From positions 1 through 64,000 of the forward strand of contig CAYFVM010000005.1 of NCBI GenBank assembly GCA_964346725.1: DNA of 64,000 bases, given 5' to 3'. The position numbers and the translations under genes are program-made. Source of the stretch: UBA1715 sp964346725. Its GTDB lineage: Bacteria; Bacteroidota; Bacteroidia; Bacteroidales; UBA1715. This document shows, one piece after another, positions 42,051 to 51,774 of the stretch. Positions within the stretch are counted from its first letter, which is position 1. Every line of letters starts with the position of its first letter. The notes beneath the pieces are model-generated. The model did no database searches. It was not told the DNA's origin and was given only the letters and a program-made list of their open reading frames with translations.

Positions 42051-43547
42051 ATGGGATTACTTAAAAAACTTGTAGGTCAAACTGCTATTTATGGCATGAG
42101 TACTATTATTGGGCGTTTTCTCAACTTTATGCTTGTGCCACTTTACACGCGTTGTTTTTCACAAGCAGAGTATGGTGTTGTTACCGAATTGTATAGTTAC
42201 ACTGTTTTCCTCATGATTTTCCTCACCTACGGAATGGAAACAGGATTTTTCCGTTTTATGCAAGACAAAGAAGATGAGCCAAAGGTATTTTCCACCATTA
42301 TAACGAGTCTTTTTACCTCATCGTTTGTGTTTGTTGGTTTAGTTTTGCTCTTTCTTTCGCCAATTTCAAACGTGATAGGCTACGGGCAACATCAAGATTT
42401 TATTATGATAATTGCTATCATTATTGGGATTGATGCCTTTACCAGCGTGCCGTTTGCAAAATTACGTCACGAAAACAAAGCAGTAAAATTTGCCACAATC
42501 AAACTTATTAATATATGTGTAAACATTGGATTGAATTTGTTACTTATTATAGTATTGCCAAAAATGGTACAAACAAGTTCAAACCAATGGTTAGTAGAAA
42601 ACTTCTCAACACCGAACGTTGCCTCTATTTTCATTTCAAACTTGGTAGCAAGTATTTTGACGTTGTTGCTCCTTTTACCCGACATTTTCAAATCGCGCAA
42701 CGGATTTGATTTTGCTCTGCTCAAACGAATACTTTCATACTCGTGGCCTTTGCTCGTTTCGGGGCTTGCCGGTAGTATCAATGAAGTGTACGACCGTATT
42801 TCTCTTCGTTATTTTCTGACCATTCCCGACGGTGTCGATGCGTCACAATATATATTGTCGCAAGTGGGCGTGTACGGTGCCAATTATAAATTAGCAATGA
42901 TAATTTCATTGTTTAACCAAGCATTTCGTTTTGCGGCCGAACCATTGTTTTTCTCACGCATGAAAGCCACCGATTCGCGACAAACATATGCGAAAATTAT
43001 GAACTACTACACGGTGTTTACTCTTATAGTTTTTTTAGGAATCATGTTTTATATAGATTTTTTTAAACACTTTATTGGCAAAGACTTTCACGATGGTTTG
43101 AACGTAGTTCCTATTCTTTTAATGGCAAACATATTCTTGGGAGTGGTGTTCAATCTTTCATTCTGGTACAAAGTTGCTAACAAAACCAGAATTGGAATAT
43201 GGATAACCGGCGCCGGTGCTGTTATTACATTAGGAATTAACATGGCATTTGTGCCTACATATGGCTATGTTGCCTGCGCTTGGGCTACACTTGCATGTTA
43301 TGTGTTAATGTCGGTATTGTCGTACGTTCTTTGTCAGAAATATTATGGTATACCATACAAAATAGGAACACTTGCTTGTTATTTTGCTATAGCTTTTGTT
43401 CTTTACTTTATCAATAACCTGATTTCAATAGATTCTGTAGTAATTTCATATAGCGTAAAAGCCTTACTAATACTCATTTTTATAGCTATTACCTGTGGTA
43501 ATGAATATAGGTTAATGAAGAAAGAAAAAGTTTCTTTTGTTAACTAA
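42051..43547 (+). CDS. Polysaccharide/lipid-linked oligosaccharide flippase (MOP superfamily)
   Basis: 498 residues with about 12-14 membrane helices. The opening LLKKLVGQTAIYGMSTIIGR and FLVPLYTRCFSQAEYG-like segment is typical of Wzx-type flippases, which move undecaprenyl-linked glycans across the inner membrane. Further matches are LLVSGLAGSINEVYDRI and ANIFLGVVFNLSFWYKV. The substrate is unknown. It begins the plus-strand block to the right. A hairpin with a T-rich tail at 43583-43605 may terminate it. Confidence 0.85.
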   Translation: MGLLKKLVGQTAIYGMSTIIGRFLNFMLVPLYTRCFSQAEYGVVTELYSYTVFLMIFLTYGMETGFFRFMQDKEDEPKVFSTIITSLFTSSFVFVGLVLLFLSPISNVIGYGQHQDFIMIIAIIIGIDAFTSVPFAKLRHENKAVKFATIKLINICVNIGLNLLLIIVLPKMVQTSSNQWLVENFSTPNVASIFISNLVASILTLLLLLPDIFKSRNGFDFALLKRILSYSWPLLVSGLAGSINEVYDRISLRYFLTIPDGVDASQYILSQVGVYGANYKLAMIISLFNQAFRFAAEPLFFSRMKATDSRQTYAKIMNYYTVFTLIVFLGIMFYIDFFKHFIGKDFHDGLNVVPILLMANIFLGVVFNLSFWYKVANKTRIGIWITGAGAVITLGINMAFVPTYGYVACAWATLACYVLMSVLSYVLCQKYYGIPYKIGTLACYFAIAFVLYFINNLISIDSVVISYSVKALLILIFIAITCGNEYRLMKKEKVSFVN

Positions 43548-44039
43548 TTTGTTAAATTCTGTTAATAACGGTGAAAAACTCGTGGGAAAAATTCCCATTA
43601 TTTTTGAATAAAAAATTTGGAATTTTTAAAAAATCGTACCGTAAGCAAAAAAGTTATTTTAACAAAAAAAGTTTTGATTTTGGTTTACTTTTTTTAAACA
43701 TCCAAACTAACACCTTTTTGAAAGAAAAAAATTAACTAATTGTAGTGAAGTTAAAAATGTGAAGAATGTTAATAAAACTATATTGCTATTGATTTTTATA
43801 GAGTTAAATAATTAAAAACTTGTTGATATCTTGGTATTAAAATAGAAATTGTGTTTACAACAAGAAATTCAAAAAAAATTAGCAACAAATTAACAGTACA
43901 TCATCATCATCATTCTTTTTTTAAAAATTAATTAAATTAAAATTATATAATGATATACGAAAAAATGGTTTATTAAAATTGACAGCAATAAATCTTTAAT
44001 TAAAAAAATAGTAATACTTTTCCGGTAAAATAAAATACA
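43548..44039 (+). other. AT-rich intergenic region at the strand switch (candidate origin)
   Basis: About 490 bp without a gene. It is extremely A/T rich with long A and T runs. It holds a small hairpin (TGGGAA-AAA-TTCCCA, 43583-43597, then TTATTTTT), likely the flippase terminator, and a CATCATCATCATCATT tract at 43899-43914. Two TGTTAATAA sequences (near 43559 and 43767) and one TTGTTGATA-like match (43820) are weak DnaA-box lookalikes; no perfect TTATCCACA is present. Genes to the left are mostly minus strand and genes to the right plus strand, as around a replication origin. Beyond that, nothing is recognised. Confidence 0.25.
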
Positions 44040-44474
44040 ATGAAAGTATATATCGTAAATAAATCAAAACACGCACTCCCTGCTTATTCTACGGCTTATT
44101 CAGCAGGAATGGATTTGCGAGCAAATATAGATGAGCCAATTGTATTAGCACCAATGCAACGTGCTATGGTTCCAACAGGAATTTTTATAGAATTACCTGA
44201 AGGTTATGAAGCACAAATAAGACCTCGTAGTGGTTTAGCAGCTAAATTTGGTATTACCGTTTTAAATTCTCCGGGCACAATTGATGCTGATTATCGTGGA
44301 GAAATTAAAGTAATTTTGGTAAATCTTTCGAATGAAACATTTACCATTAATGATGGAGAACGCATTTGCCAAATGGTAATTGCTGAATACGCAAAAGCAG
44401 AATTAATTGAAGTTAAAGAACTTTCTGAAACCGTTCGTGGCGAGGGAGGATTCGGACATACAGGTGTTAAATAA
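44040..44474 (+). CDS. dut: Deoxyuridine 5'-triphosphate nucleotidohydrolase (dUTPase)
   Basis: 144 residues of the trimeric dUTPase family. It hydrolyses dUTP to dUMP, keeping uracil out of DNA and feeding thymidylate synthesis. All five motifs are present: AGMDLRAN (1), RPRSGLAAKFGI (2), SPGTIDADYRGEI (3, catalytic Asp), GERICQMVI (4), and RGEGGFGHTG (5). It is 20 bp upstream of the sugar nucleotidyltransferase and starts a plus-strand operon-like series. Confidence 0.96.
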   Translation: MKVYIVNKSKHALPAYSTAYSAGMDLRANIDEPIVLAPMQRAMVPTGIFIELPEGYEAQIRPRSGLAAKFGITVLNSPGTIDADYRGEIKVILVNLSNETFTINDGERICQMVIAEYAKAELIEVKELSETVRGEGGFGHTGVK

Positions 44475-44493
44475 TATAAAAAATTAGTAAGAA

Positions 44494-45489
44494 ATGAAAT
44501 TAATAATTCCAATGGCTGGAATGGGAAAACGTATGCGTCCACATACTTTATCAATTCCAAAACCTTTAATTCCAGTAGCAGGCAAACCAATAGTAAAACG
44601 TTTAGTAGAAGATATTTCAAGAGTTTGCATGCAACATATTGAAGAAATTTCATTTATTATACATCCAAGTTTCGGAAAGGAAGTTGAAAAAATGCTTTTA
44701 GACATTGCTTCGTCATTGGGAGCAATTGGAAAGATTTGTTATCAAGAAGAACCGAAAGGAACAGCTCATGCTATTTTGTGTGCTTCTACTACTCTTTCAG
44801 GAAATGTGATTGTAGCATTTGCCGACACATTGTTTGTAGCCGATTTTAATCTTGATACTTCTAAAGATGCAATTATTTGGGTTAAACAAGTTGAAGATCC
44901 TTCGGCTTTTGGAGTTGTGAAACTTAATGAAGAAGGTTTAATTACTGAGTTTGTTGAAAAACCAAAAGAGTTTATTTCTGATTTAGCAATCATAGGAATT
45001 TACTATTTCAAAGATGGAAGAAATCTTCGTGCTGAATTACAGTATTTAATTGATAATAATGTAATTAGAGGAACAGAATATCAGTTGACCGATGCTTTGG
45101 AAAACATGAAGAAGAAAGGTAAAAAATTCTACACCGGTCAAGTAAACGAATGGTTGGATTGTGGAAATAAAAATGCTACAGTTTTGACAAATCAACGTTT
45201 ATTAGCAACGTACGGAAATAATGTCTCTGAAAATATAACATTAGAAAATTCAAAAATAATTGAACCTTGCTGTATTGCCAATGGCGCAAAAATTACCAAT
45301 TCAGTAGTAGGTCCGTATGTTTCAATAGGTGAGAATACTGAAATTTCAAATTCTGTGATTTCAAATTCTATTGTACAAAACAATACAGTTGTGAAAAATG
45401 AAGTAATGACAAATTCTATGATTGGCAATTCTGTTTCTATAGAGAAAAAAGTTGACGAATATAGTGTAGGTGATTACAATCAGTTGTAA
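44494..45489 (+). CDS. Sugar-phosphate nucleotidyltransferase with left-handed helix tail
   Basis: 331 residues. The N-terminal signature KLIIPMAGMGKRMRPHTLS, then PKPLIPVAGKPIV identifies a sugar nucleotidyltransferase of the glucose-1-phosphate thymidylyl/uridylyltransferase type. From about residue 250 hexad repeats (ENITLENSKIIEPCCIANGAKITNSVVGPY, seen as NITLENSKIIEPCC and AKITNSVVGPYVSIG) form a left-handed beta-helix. It makes an NDP-sugar for envelope glycans; the exact sugar is not evident. It follows dut by 20 bp, and the TPR gene starts at its stop. Confidence 0.88.
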   Translation: MKLIIPMAGMGKRMRPHTLSIPKPLIPVAGKPIVKRLVEDISRVCMQHIEEISFIIHPSFGKEVEKMLLDIASSLGAIGKICYQEEPKGTAHAILCASTTLSGNVIVAFADTLFVADFNLDTSKDAIIWVKQVEDPSAFGVVKLNEEGLITEFVEKPKEFISDLAIIGIYYFKDGRNLRAELQYLIDNNVIRGTEYQLTDALENMKKKGKKFYTGQVNEWLDCGNKNATVLTNQRLLATYGNNVSENITLENSKIIEPCCIANGAKITNSVVGPYVSIGENTEISNSVISNSIVQNNTVVKNEVMTNSMIGNSVSIEKKVDEYSVGDYNQL

Positions 45490-45882
45490 ATGTTCAAAAA
45501 ACGTGGGGTACATATCGTTTTTTTCTTGATAGTATTTGGAGTATTTTCAAATCAATGTTTTGCACAAAAAAAACTGAAAACATATAATGATTCGGTGGCA
45601 TACGATGTGCAAATGATACAGTTTGAAGAATGGTTTGTGCAAGCAAATCTTGAAAAAAACAGAATGAACTATGAACAAGCGTTGGCGTTGTATTACGATT
45701 GTTTAAAAATTAAGCCAAAAAGTCATGCGGTGTTTTATGAATTGGCGCAGATTTATGAAGCAAAAAATAATTATTCAGAATCAGAAAGAAATATTAAGAA
45801 AGCACTAAAGTATAATCCTAATAATCAGGATTATATAAGGTTTTCAAAATATTTGTATGAAAAACTAGGCAAAAATCAATAA
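45490..45882 (+). CDS. Secreted TPR-repeat protein
   Basis: 130 residues. A signal peptide (residues ~1-25, then FAQKK) is followed by two to three TPR units (NYEQALALYYDCLKIKPKSH, then NYSESERNIKKALKYNPNNQ). It starts right after the nucleotidyltransferase stop and precedes the DUF4292 gene by 13 bp. This dut-nucleotidyltransferase-TPR-DUF4292-EnvC order suggests a role in envelope assembly, but no specific function can be read. Confidence 0.8.
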   Translation: MFKKRGVHIVFFLIVFGVFSNQCFAQKKLKTYNDSVAYDVQMIQFEEWFVQANLEKNRMNYEQALALYYDCLKIKPKSHAVFYELAQIYEAKNNYSESERNIKKALKYNPNNQDYIRFSKYLYEKLGKNQ

Positions 45883-45895
45883 TTTTGCGGAGCGT

Positions 45896-46729
45896 ATGAA
45901 AAAAAGTATTCTTTACATAACGATTATATTGATAGCGTTTACTTCGTGCCATTCATCTAAAAAAATTGTTTCGAATAAAGATAGTAATGCAATGGAAATC
46001 AATGAAATATATAAAAACATTTGTAAAGGCTATGGCGATTACGAAACTGTTTCTTTGAAATTTGCGATAACATCAAAAAATCTCAAATCCTTGCCACAAA
46101 TCAAAGGAAACATGCGCATCAAAAAAGATAGTGCCATTTGGATTTCAATAGCACCTGTTGGATTAGAGGTGGTGCGTTGTCTTATAACTTCCGATAGTGT
46201 AAAATTGTATTCAAAAATTCAAAAGAATGCGAGTGCTATTTCGCTTGATTCTTTGTCAAACTTGTGGGGTTTTCCGGTTTTTAAAACTTTGCAATCATTG
46301 TTGCTCAACGAAATGCTGTTTTACACTACAGAACCTATTCAAGATACCATGGCATTATTTTCAACGTGTAAGGTGAACAAGAAAAATAACAAAATAATCA
46401 TTACTCGTTCGTTACCTAAAAATTTAAAAAAGGATAATGATATACAAAAAGAACAAATTTGGAATATTAAAAACGAACATTTCCGTATTACAGAAGTTAA
46501 AGTTGTAGAGAAAGTTGATTCTGAAAAAGAAAAGGTTAAATTATACTATGACGATTTTGAAGTTTTTGATTCTATAGTATTTCCTACGAATATCTCTGTG
46601 AAATGGAAATTATTGGTCAATATAGATGTCAATATTGATTATTCAAGAGTAAAATTCAATGAAGATTTGTCGTTCCCATTTCCTAAAAGTGAGAAATACA
46701 AAAAATTAGATATAAAAGGTAATTTTTAA
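45896..46729 (+). CDS. DUF4292-family lipoprotein (LolA/LolB-like)
   Basis: 277 residues with lipobox FTSC (Cys18). The mature sequence has the pattern LKSLPQIKGNMRIKKDSAIWISIAPVGLEV (seen as KGNMRIKKDSAIWISIAPVG), characteristic of DUF4292 proteins. These resemble the half-barrel lipoprotein carriers LolA/LolB and are common in Bacteroidota. A role in lipoprotein or lipid transport across the periplasm is therefore plausible but inferred from fold similarity. Its stop overlaps the start of the EnvC-like gene by 1 bp. Confidence 0.8.
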   Translation: MKKSILYITIILIAFTSCHSSKKIVSNKDSNAMEINEIYKNICKGYGDYETVSLKFAITSKNLKSLPQIKGNMRIKKDSAIWISIAPVGLEVVRCLITSDSVKLYSKIQKNASAISLDSLSNLWGFPVFKTLQSLLLNEMLFYTTEPIQDTMALFSTCKVNKKNNKIIITRSLPKNLKKDNDIQKEQIWNIKNEHFRITEVKVVEKVDSEKEKVKLYYDDFEVFDSIVFPTNISVKWKLLVNIDVNIDYSRVKFNEDLSFPFPKSEKYKKLDIKGNF

Positions 46730-47982
46730 TGAAAAAGTGGTTTTTCATAGTACTTGGTTGTTTGCTTCTCTTTTCTGCTGAAGGATATTCTCAGAAGAAA
46801 AAATCTATTTCGCAAGTAAAAGCTGAAGCTGCAAAAGCAAAAAAAGAGATAGCACGTACCAGCAGACTTTTGAAAGAAACCGAAAAAAGCAAATCTGTTT
46901 CTATAGAGCGTGCTACACTTTTAAGTCAGCAAATTAAAGAGCGGAAAAACTATGTAAATTCTTTACAACAACAAATAGAATATATCGAATCAGATGTGCA
47001 CGCAACAAACGCACAAATTCACACATTAATCTCTCAATTAGAACAAGTTAAAGCTGATTATAATCAAACGTTGTTTGTTTTGTACAAAGTGAATACGCAA
47101 TATGACCAATTGATTTTTATACTTTCAGCCGACGATTTCAATCAAGCATATAATCGCATAAAATATTTGCAATACTATTCTGATTACATGATTTTGCAAG
47201 CAGAACGAATTAAGTCGCTTCAAGATAGTTTGAATGTTCGCAAAAGTGATTTGAAAAGATTGTTAGGTCAGAAGAAAAGTTTGGTTGGTGAAAAACAATC
47301 AGAAGCTCGAAAACTAGAGCAAGACAAGTATCAAGAAGATGCAACTATAAAAAAATTAAGTGCGAAACAAGAGCAGTTAAAAAAGAAATTGATTGAAAAA
47401 CAAGCACTTGCCAAAAAGCTTGATAAGCAAATTGAAAATTTAATTAAGGCAGAAATAGAGGCGAAAAAGAAAGCAGCGGCAGCTAGAGCAAAGAAAAACG
47501 CAGCAGCTGGAACTTCCACGAGCACCGCGGCTTCTGTTAATACAATGACGCCTGAAGAACGATTGGTTTCAAAGAATTTTGCTGAAAACAAAGGTCGTTT
47601 GCCATGGCCTACTGAGACAGGAAAAATTACGGAACATTTTGGAACACACCAGCACCCAACATTGGAATATGTTCAAGTTGAAAGCAATGGTATAGAAATA
47701 GCTACTTCAAAAGGTTCGAAAGCACGTGCAATATTTGATGGAACAGTATCAAAAATAGTGCTTATACCAGGCCGAAATACCGCTGTACTTATCAAGCACG
47801 GAAACTATTATACGGTGTATGACAATCTGGTTACTGTTAACGTTAAGGCCGGCCAGCAAGTAAAAGCAAAAGATACAATTGGCACTATTTATACCGATCC
47901 CGAAACAAATTCAACAGTTTTGCAACTTCAAATATGGAAGGAACTGGAAAAAATGGATCCTGAGTCATGGCTTTCTAAATAG
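46729..47982 (+). CDS. EnvC-like murein hydrolase activator (degenerate LytM domain)
   Basis: 417 residues. A signal peptide is followed by a long two-segment coiled coil (about residues 25-275) and a C-terminal M23/LytM domain. The LytM metal ligands look replaced: the usual HxH near the end is LQLQIW, and the expected YGHL appears as YDNL. It therefore probably activates amidases, as E. coli EnvC does, rather than cutting peptidoglycan itself. Its start overlaps the DUF4292 stop by 1 bp, and the next gene begins 8 bp after its stop. Confidence 0.85.
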   Translation: MKKWFFIVLGCLLLFSAEGYSQKKKSISQVKAEAAKAKKEIARTSRLLKETEKSKSVSIERATLLSQQIKERKNYVNSLQQQIEYIESDVHATNAQIHTLISQLEQVKADYNQTLFVLYKVNTQYDQLIFILSADDFNQAYNRIKYLQYYSDYMILQAERIKSLQDSLNVRKSDLKRLLGQKKSLVGEKQSEARKLEQDKYQEDATIKKLSAKQEQLKKKLIEKQALAKKLDKQIENLIKAEIEAKKKAAAARAKKNAAAGTSTSTAASVNTMTPEERLVSKNFAENKGRLPWPTETGKITEHFGTHQHPTLEYVQVESNGIEIATSKGSKARAIFDGTVSKIVLIPGRNTAVLIKHGNYYTVYDNLVTVNVKAGQQVKAKDTIGTIYTDPETNSTVLQLQIWKELEKMDPESWLSK

Positions 47983-47990
47983 AAGTGCCT

Positions 47991-50900
47991 ATGAATAATT
48001 CTCATATTCATATCATACTTCGAGAGTTAGACGAATTTATTCATAAATACTATTTGAATGAGTTTATCAAAGGGCTCATTTTGTTTGTGTTGATTGCTAT
48101 TTTCTATGTAGCATCGCTCAGTTTTGTTGAATATTTTGCTTTTTTCCCTCCTCAAATACGAACTGTACTTTTTTACTTTTCGCTTTGTGCCGCATTGGTA
48201 GCGCTCGTAGTGTATGTTATTATTCCATTGTTTCACGTCTATAGTATTGGAAACGTAATATCATACAAAGAAGCCGCAAAAATCATCACAAAATTTTTCC
48301 CTGAAGTAAAAGATACTTTACTTAACGCACTAGAATTGTCTGATGATACATCTTTGGAAGAAAATCAGTTGGCAATCGCAGCCATCAATCAAAAAGTGGC
48401 TGCTTTGCGACCAATTCCTTTTGCTTCGGCAATTGATTTAAGAAAATTGCTGCGTTATGGGAAATACGCCGCTGGACTTATTGTAGCGATAATATTGATT
48501 TCGTTATTATTTCCTCGTGCTATCGTTGATGGTGCTACAAGAATTGTGAAACACAATGAATTTTTCGAAAAACCGGCACCTTTTACTTTTATTCTTGATA
48601 CTGACTCTCTTTCGGTACTAAAAGGCAGCGATTTTACCATTTCAATGCACATAGAAGGCTCTTTTATTCCTGATAGAGTGGAGATTGCTCTTTCGGGAAA
48701 TACCTTCTTAATGACGAAGAAAACCGCATCTTCATTTGAGTACGTTGTCCGTAGTTGCAATAGTTCTCTACGTTTCGCATTTTTAGCAGACGATTACTCT
48801 TCGCAAACATATACCCTGCAAGTTCTTCCGTTGCCGCAAGTTCTTCATTTTTCAATCGATATAGTAGCTCCTTCGTACACTCAATTTGAAAATACTACAA
48901 TCACCAATACTGGCGATATTACCTTTCCTGCAGGGTCGCACATATCATGGCATGTTGAAACTGCCGATGCCGATTCGTTGTTTTTCGTCTCGAAAGGTAA
49001 AAAACTCTGTTTTACAAAGAAAGATGGCAATTTTATACTGAACCAAACCATTGCAAAAACCACTCAGTTTTCATTGATTGGAAAAAATGAATCACTTGAT
49101 TCTATTGCAATTATTAATTATACATTTACCGTAATTCCCGATTTGCGTCCGGCCATTCAAGTAGAACAACGACAGGATAGTACGCAATTTTTTACGTATT
49201 ATTTCCGAGGCGAAATTCAAGATGATTATGGTTTTTCGTCGCTCGAATTTGTGTATTTCCCAAAAGACAAAGAGAACGAAGCTGTGCGAATTCCTTTGGA
49301 ATATGCTCCGGCAAACCCGTGCCAGCAGTTTTTCTACATGTTTGATTTTTCACAATTTGTAGAAGGTTCTTCTATTCAGTACTATTTCGAAGTATTTGAT
49401 AATGATGCAATTAACGGTAAGAAATCTGCAAAAACCACAAAATATGATGTTGTAATTCCAACGCAAAAAGAGTTGGAGCAAATGCAAGAGCAATATTCTG
49501 AGCAAATTCAGTCGTCGTTTGAGCAATCATCGTCGGTAGCGCAAGAGTTGATGAAAGATTTAGATAAACTCAAACAAAAATTGCTTAACGAAAATATATC
49601 TGACTGGGAACGCAAACAATTGCTTGATGAAATGCAGCAAAAGCAGGAACAAATTAAGCAGCATGTTGAGCAGCTACAGCAATCGCTCCAACAGAAAAAT
49701 AATTTGCAACAAAAACTGTCTGAGCAAGATGAAGAATTGTTGAAAAAGCAGCAAGAAATTGAAGATTTGCTCAACAATTTAATGGATGAAGAGTTGAAAA
49801 AAATGATGGACGAATTCAATTCCATGATGGACCAATTCAATAAAGACGAGTTTTTGAAGAAATCTGATCAAATGAAAATGTCATACGAAGAGCTGGCAAA
49901 GCAACTCGATCGTGATTTAGAATTGCTGAAGCGTATGGACGTGGAGGAACAAGTTACAAATCTTGGCGATCGCTTGCAGGAATTGGCAGAAGAGCAACAA
50001 AAACTTTCCGAAGAGTTGCGCAATGGCAAGAATAGCGAGGAATTGCAGCAAAAAATTGACAATGTTTCCAAAGAATTGGAGTCGGTAAAAAAGTCGTACG
50101 ACGATGCAATGCAGAAAAATGAAGAGTTGCAGCAGAAGTTTGATTTGCAAAATTTTGATAAGCAATTCAATGATATTCAGCAATCTATGCAGCAAAGCAA
50201 ATCGGAGCAGTCGCAAAAACAGCAAAACAAATCTTCAAAATCAATGAAAGATGCGTCTGACCAAACCGAGCAACTTGCACAGTCTATGAGTCAAATGATG
50301 CAACAGCAGATGTCTAAGCAGAATATGGAGGATATGGCAAACTTGCGTCAGATTATGGAGAATTTGTTAACGTTCTCCTTCAATCAAGAAGAATTACTTA
50401 CGAAAACAGGTAAGTTAACTTTTGTTGATCCAAATTATGCTGCAATTGCCGATCAACAAAATGCCTTGCAAGAAAATTTTAAAATAATTAAAGACTCATT
50501 GTACGCATTGAGTCTTCGGGTACCACAAATTTCACAACCGATTAACAATGAGGTATTTAACATTTACAAAAATGGAGCTACCGTTATAGACAATCTTGAA
50601 CAACAACAAAAAAGCCTTGCAAAAATAAATCAACAATACATCATGACTTCGGCCAACAACCTTTCGTTGTTACTATCTGAAGTGCTTGAATCCATGCAAA
50701 AATCTGCAGCGCAGCAAATGTCCGGGCAGCAACAGTGTCAGAATCCTAAGCAAAGTGGCAAGGGTGCAAAGCCTTCGTTTCAGCAAATGAAACAGATGCA
50801 ACAATCGCTCAAACAGCAGATGCAGCAAATGATGGAGCAGATGAAAAATGGCACAATTCCTTCGCAAAGCATGCAAAAGCAACTGAGCGAAATGCTTATG

Positions 50901-51302
50901 AAAGAGCAAATGCTCAAACAACTTGGAAACTCCATGATGAAAGATGGTGAGCTTTCGCCCGAAGGAGCCCAGCAACTTAAAGACATTCAGCGACTTATGG
51001 ACCAAACCGAGCGAGACATCATAAATCAAAATATAACACCGCAAACAATGCTTCGTCAGGAGCAAATACTCACTCGTTTACTTGAAGCAGAGAATGCTAA
51101 AAATGAGCGCGATATGGATAAAGAACGTGAATCAAAAACGGCGAAAGAAAATCCATCGGAAACTGCAAAAAAACAATTCAAGCATTCCGAAAAAGCAAAA
51201 ACGCAGTATGATGACGTATTACAAGAAAATTCTTTGAAGCTAAAATCTAATTATCAGAAAATATTTTCCGATTACATTATCAATCTTGACGAAAATAATT
51301 AG
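47991..51302 (+). CDS. Very large membrane protein with Gln-rich coiled coils (DUF4175-like)
   Basis: 1103 residues from the ATG at 47991. Two N-terminal membrane helices (about 25-70), a third at ~160-180, and an extended periplasmic beta-rich region (to ~480) lead into a Gln/Glu/Lys/Leu-rich coiled coil (about 480-780) and a second Gln/Met-rich helical stretch to ~1000. Length and layout match the large DUF4175-type proteins found in Bacteroidota; the assignment is by architecture, since low-complexity coiled coils are hard to place. It may be a mechanical or scaffolding envelope protein. It is the last gene before a short gap to ybeY. Confidence 0.6.
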   Translation: MNNSHIHIILRELDEFIHKYYLNEFIKGLILFVLIAIFYVASLSFVEYFAFFPPQIRTVLFYFSLCAALVALVVYVIIPLFHVYSIGNVISYKEAAKIITKFFPEVKDTLLNALELSDDTSLEENQLAIAAINQKVAALRPIPFASAIDLRKLLRYGKYAAGLIVAIILISLLFPRAIVDGATRIVKHNEFFEKPAPFTFILDTDSLSVLKGSDFTISMHIEGSFIPDRVEIALSGNTFLMTKKTASSFEYVVRSCNSSLRFAFLADDYSSQTYTLQVLPLPQVLHFSIDIVAPSYTQFENTTITNTGDITFPAGSHISWHVETADADSLFFVSKGKKLCFTKKDGNFILNQTIAKTTQFSLIGKNESLDSIAIINYTFTVIPDLRPAIQVEQRQDSTQFFTYYFRGEIQDDYGFSSLEFVYFPKDKENEAVRIPLEYAPANPCQQFFYMFDFSQFVEGSSIQYYFEVFDNDAINGKKSAKTTKYDVVIPTQKELEQMQEQYSEQIQSSFEQSSSVAQELMKDLDKLKQKLLNENISDWERKQLLDEMQQKQEQIKQHVEQLQQSLQQKNNLQQKLSEQDEELLKKQQEIEDLLNNLMDEELKKMMDEFNSMMDQFNKDEFLKKSDQMKMSYEELAKQLDRDLELLKRMDVEEQVTNLGDRLQELAEEQQKLSEELRNGKNSEELQQKIDNVSKELESVKKSYDDAMQKNEELQQKFDLQNFDKQFNDIQQSMQQSKSEQSQKQQNKSSKSMKDASDQTEQLAQSMSQMMQQQMSKQNMEDMANLRQIMENLLTFSFNQEELLTKTGKLTFVDPNYAAIADQQNALQENFKIIKDSLYALSLRVPQISQPINNEVFNIYKNGATVIDNLEQQQKSLAKINQQYIMTSANNLSLLLSEVLESMQKSAAQQMSGQQQCQNPKQSGKGAKPSFQQMKQMQQSLKQQMQQMMEQMKNGTIPSQSMQKQLSEMLMKEQMLKQLGNSMMKDGELSPEGAQQLKDIQRLMDQTERDIINQNITPQTMLRQEQILTRLLEAENAKNERDMDKERESKTAKENPSETAKKQFKHSEKAKTQYDDVLQENSLKLKSNYQKIFSDYIINLDENN

Positions 51303-51351
51303 TTTTGTGACACTTAGACGTTTAGCTTAACAAAAAATTCAATTTTAATAG

Positions 51352-51771
51352 ATGCAAATAAACTTTTTTCACGAAGACGCCAAATTTCCTTCAGGATTGA
51401 GAAAAACCTCTTTCCGCTCAGTAGTGCAATTAATTGTGCAAAATGAGTCAAAAAAGAAAATAGAATACATAAATTTTATAGCCGGTTCTGATAATTATGT
51501 TTTGGGAATAAATCAAGATTATTTAAAACATGATTATTATACCGATGTTATTACTTTCGATTATTCGGAAGATGTAATCGCTTCGGATGTCTTTTTGAGT
51601 ATTGATAGAATTGAAGATAATGCCATTCAAAATGGTGTAACCAAGTTGAATGAATGCTATAGAATATTGCTTCATAGCGTTTTGCATCTTGTTGGGTACA
51701 AAGACAAAACCCCCGAGGACAAGGAAGCAATGGTTCAAAAAGAGAATTATTATTTGCGTTTGGTAATATAG
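51352..51771 (+). CDS. ybeY: Endoribonuclease YbeY (rRNA maturation)
   Basis: 139 residues. YbeY processes the 3' end of 16S rRNA and takes part in ribosome quality control. The zinc-binding segment reads LLHSVLHLVGYKDKTPED with His108 and His112. The usual third histidine of HGxLHLxGxDH is Asp118 here, a change also compatible with Bacteroidota relatives. The conserved NEDYLKHDYYTDVITFDY-like region upstream is intact (INQDYLKHDYYTDVITFDY). mnmG starts 3 bp after its stop. Confidence 0.88.
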   Translation: MQINFFHEDAKFPSGLRKTSFRSVVQLIVQNESKKKIEYINFIAGSDNYVLGINQDYLKHDYYTDVITFDYSEDVIASDVFLSIDRIEDNAIQNGVTKLNECYRILLHSVLHLVGYKDKTPEDKEAMVQKENYYLRLVI

Positions 51772-51774
51772 AAT

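Noticed and set aside
43559..43828. DnaA-box-like sequences (TGTTAATAA twice, TTGTTGATA) as proof of oriC
   Set aside because: Each differs from TTATCCACA at two or more positions, and such strings are expected in DNA this AT rich.
43899..43914. CAT-triplet repeat as a microsatellite or phase-variable tract
   Set aside because: Only five CAT units, and it lies in a noncoding AT-rich spacer with no affected reading frame.
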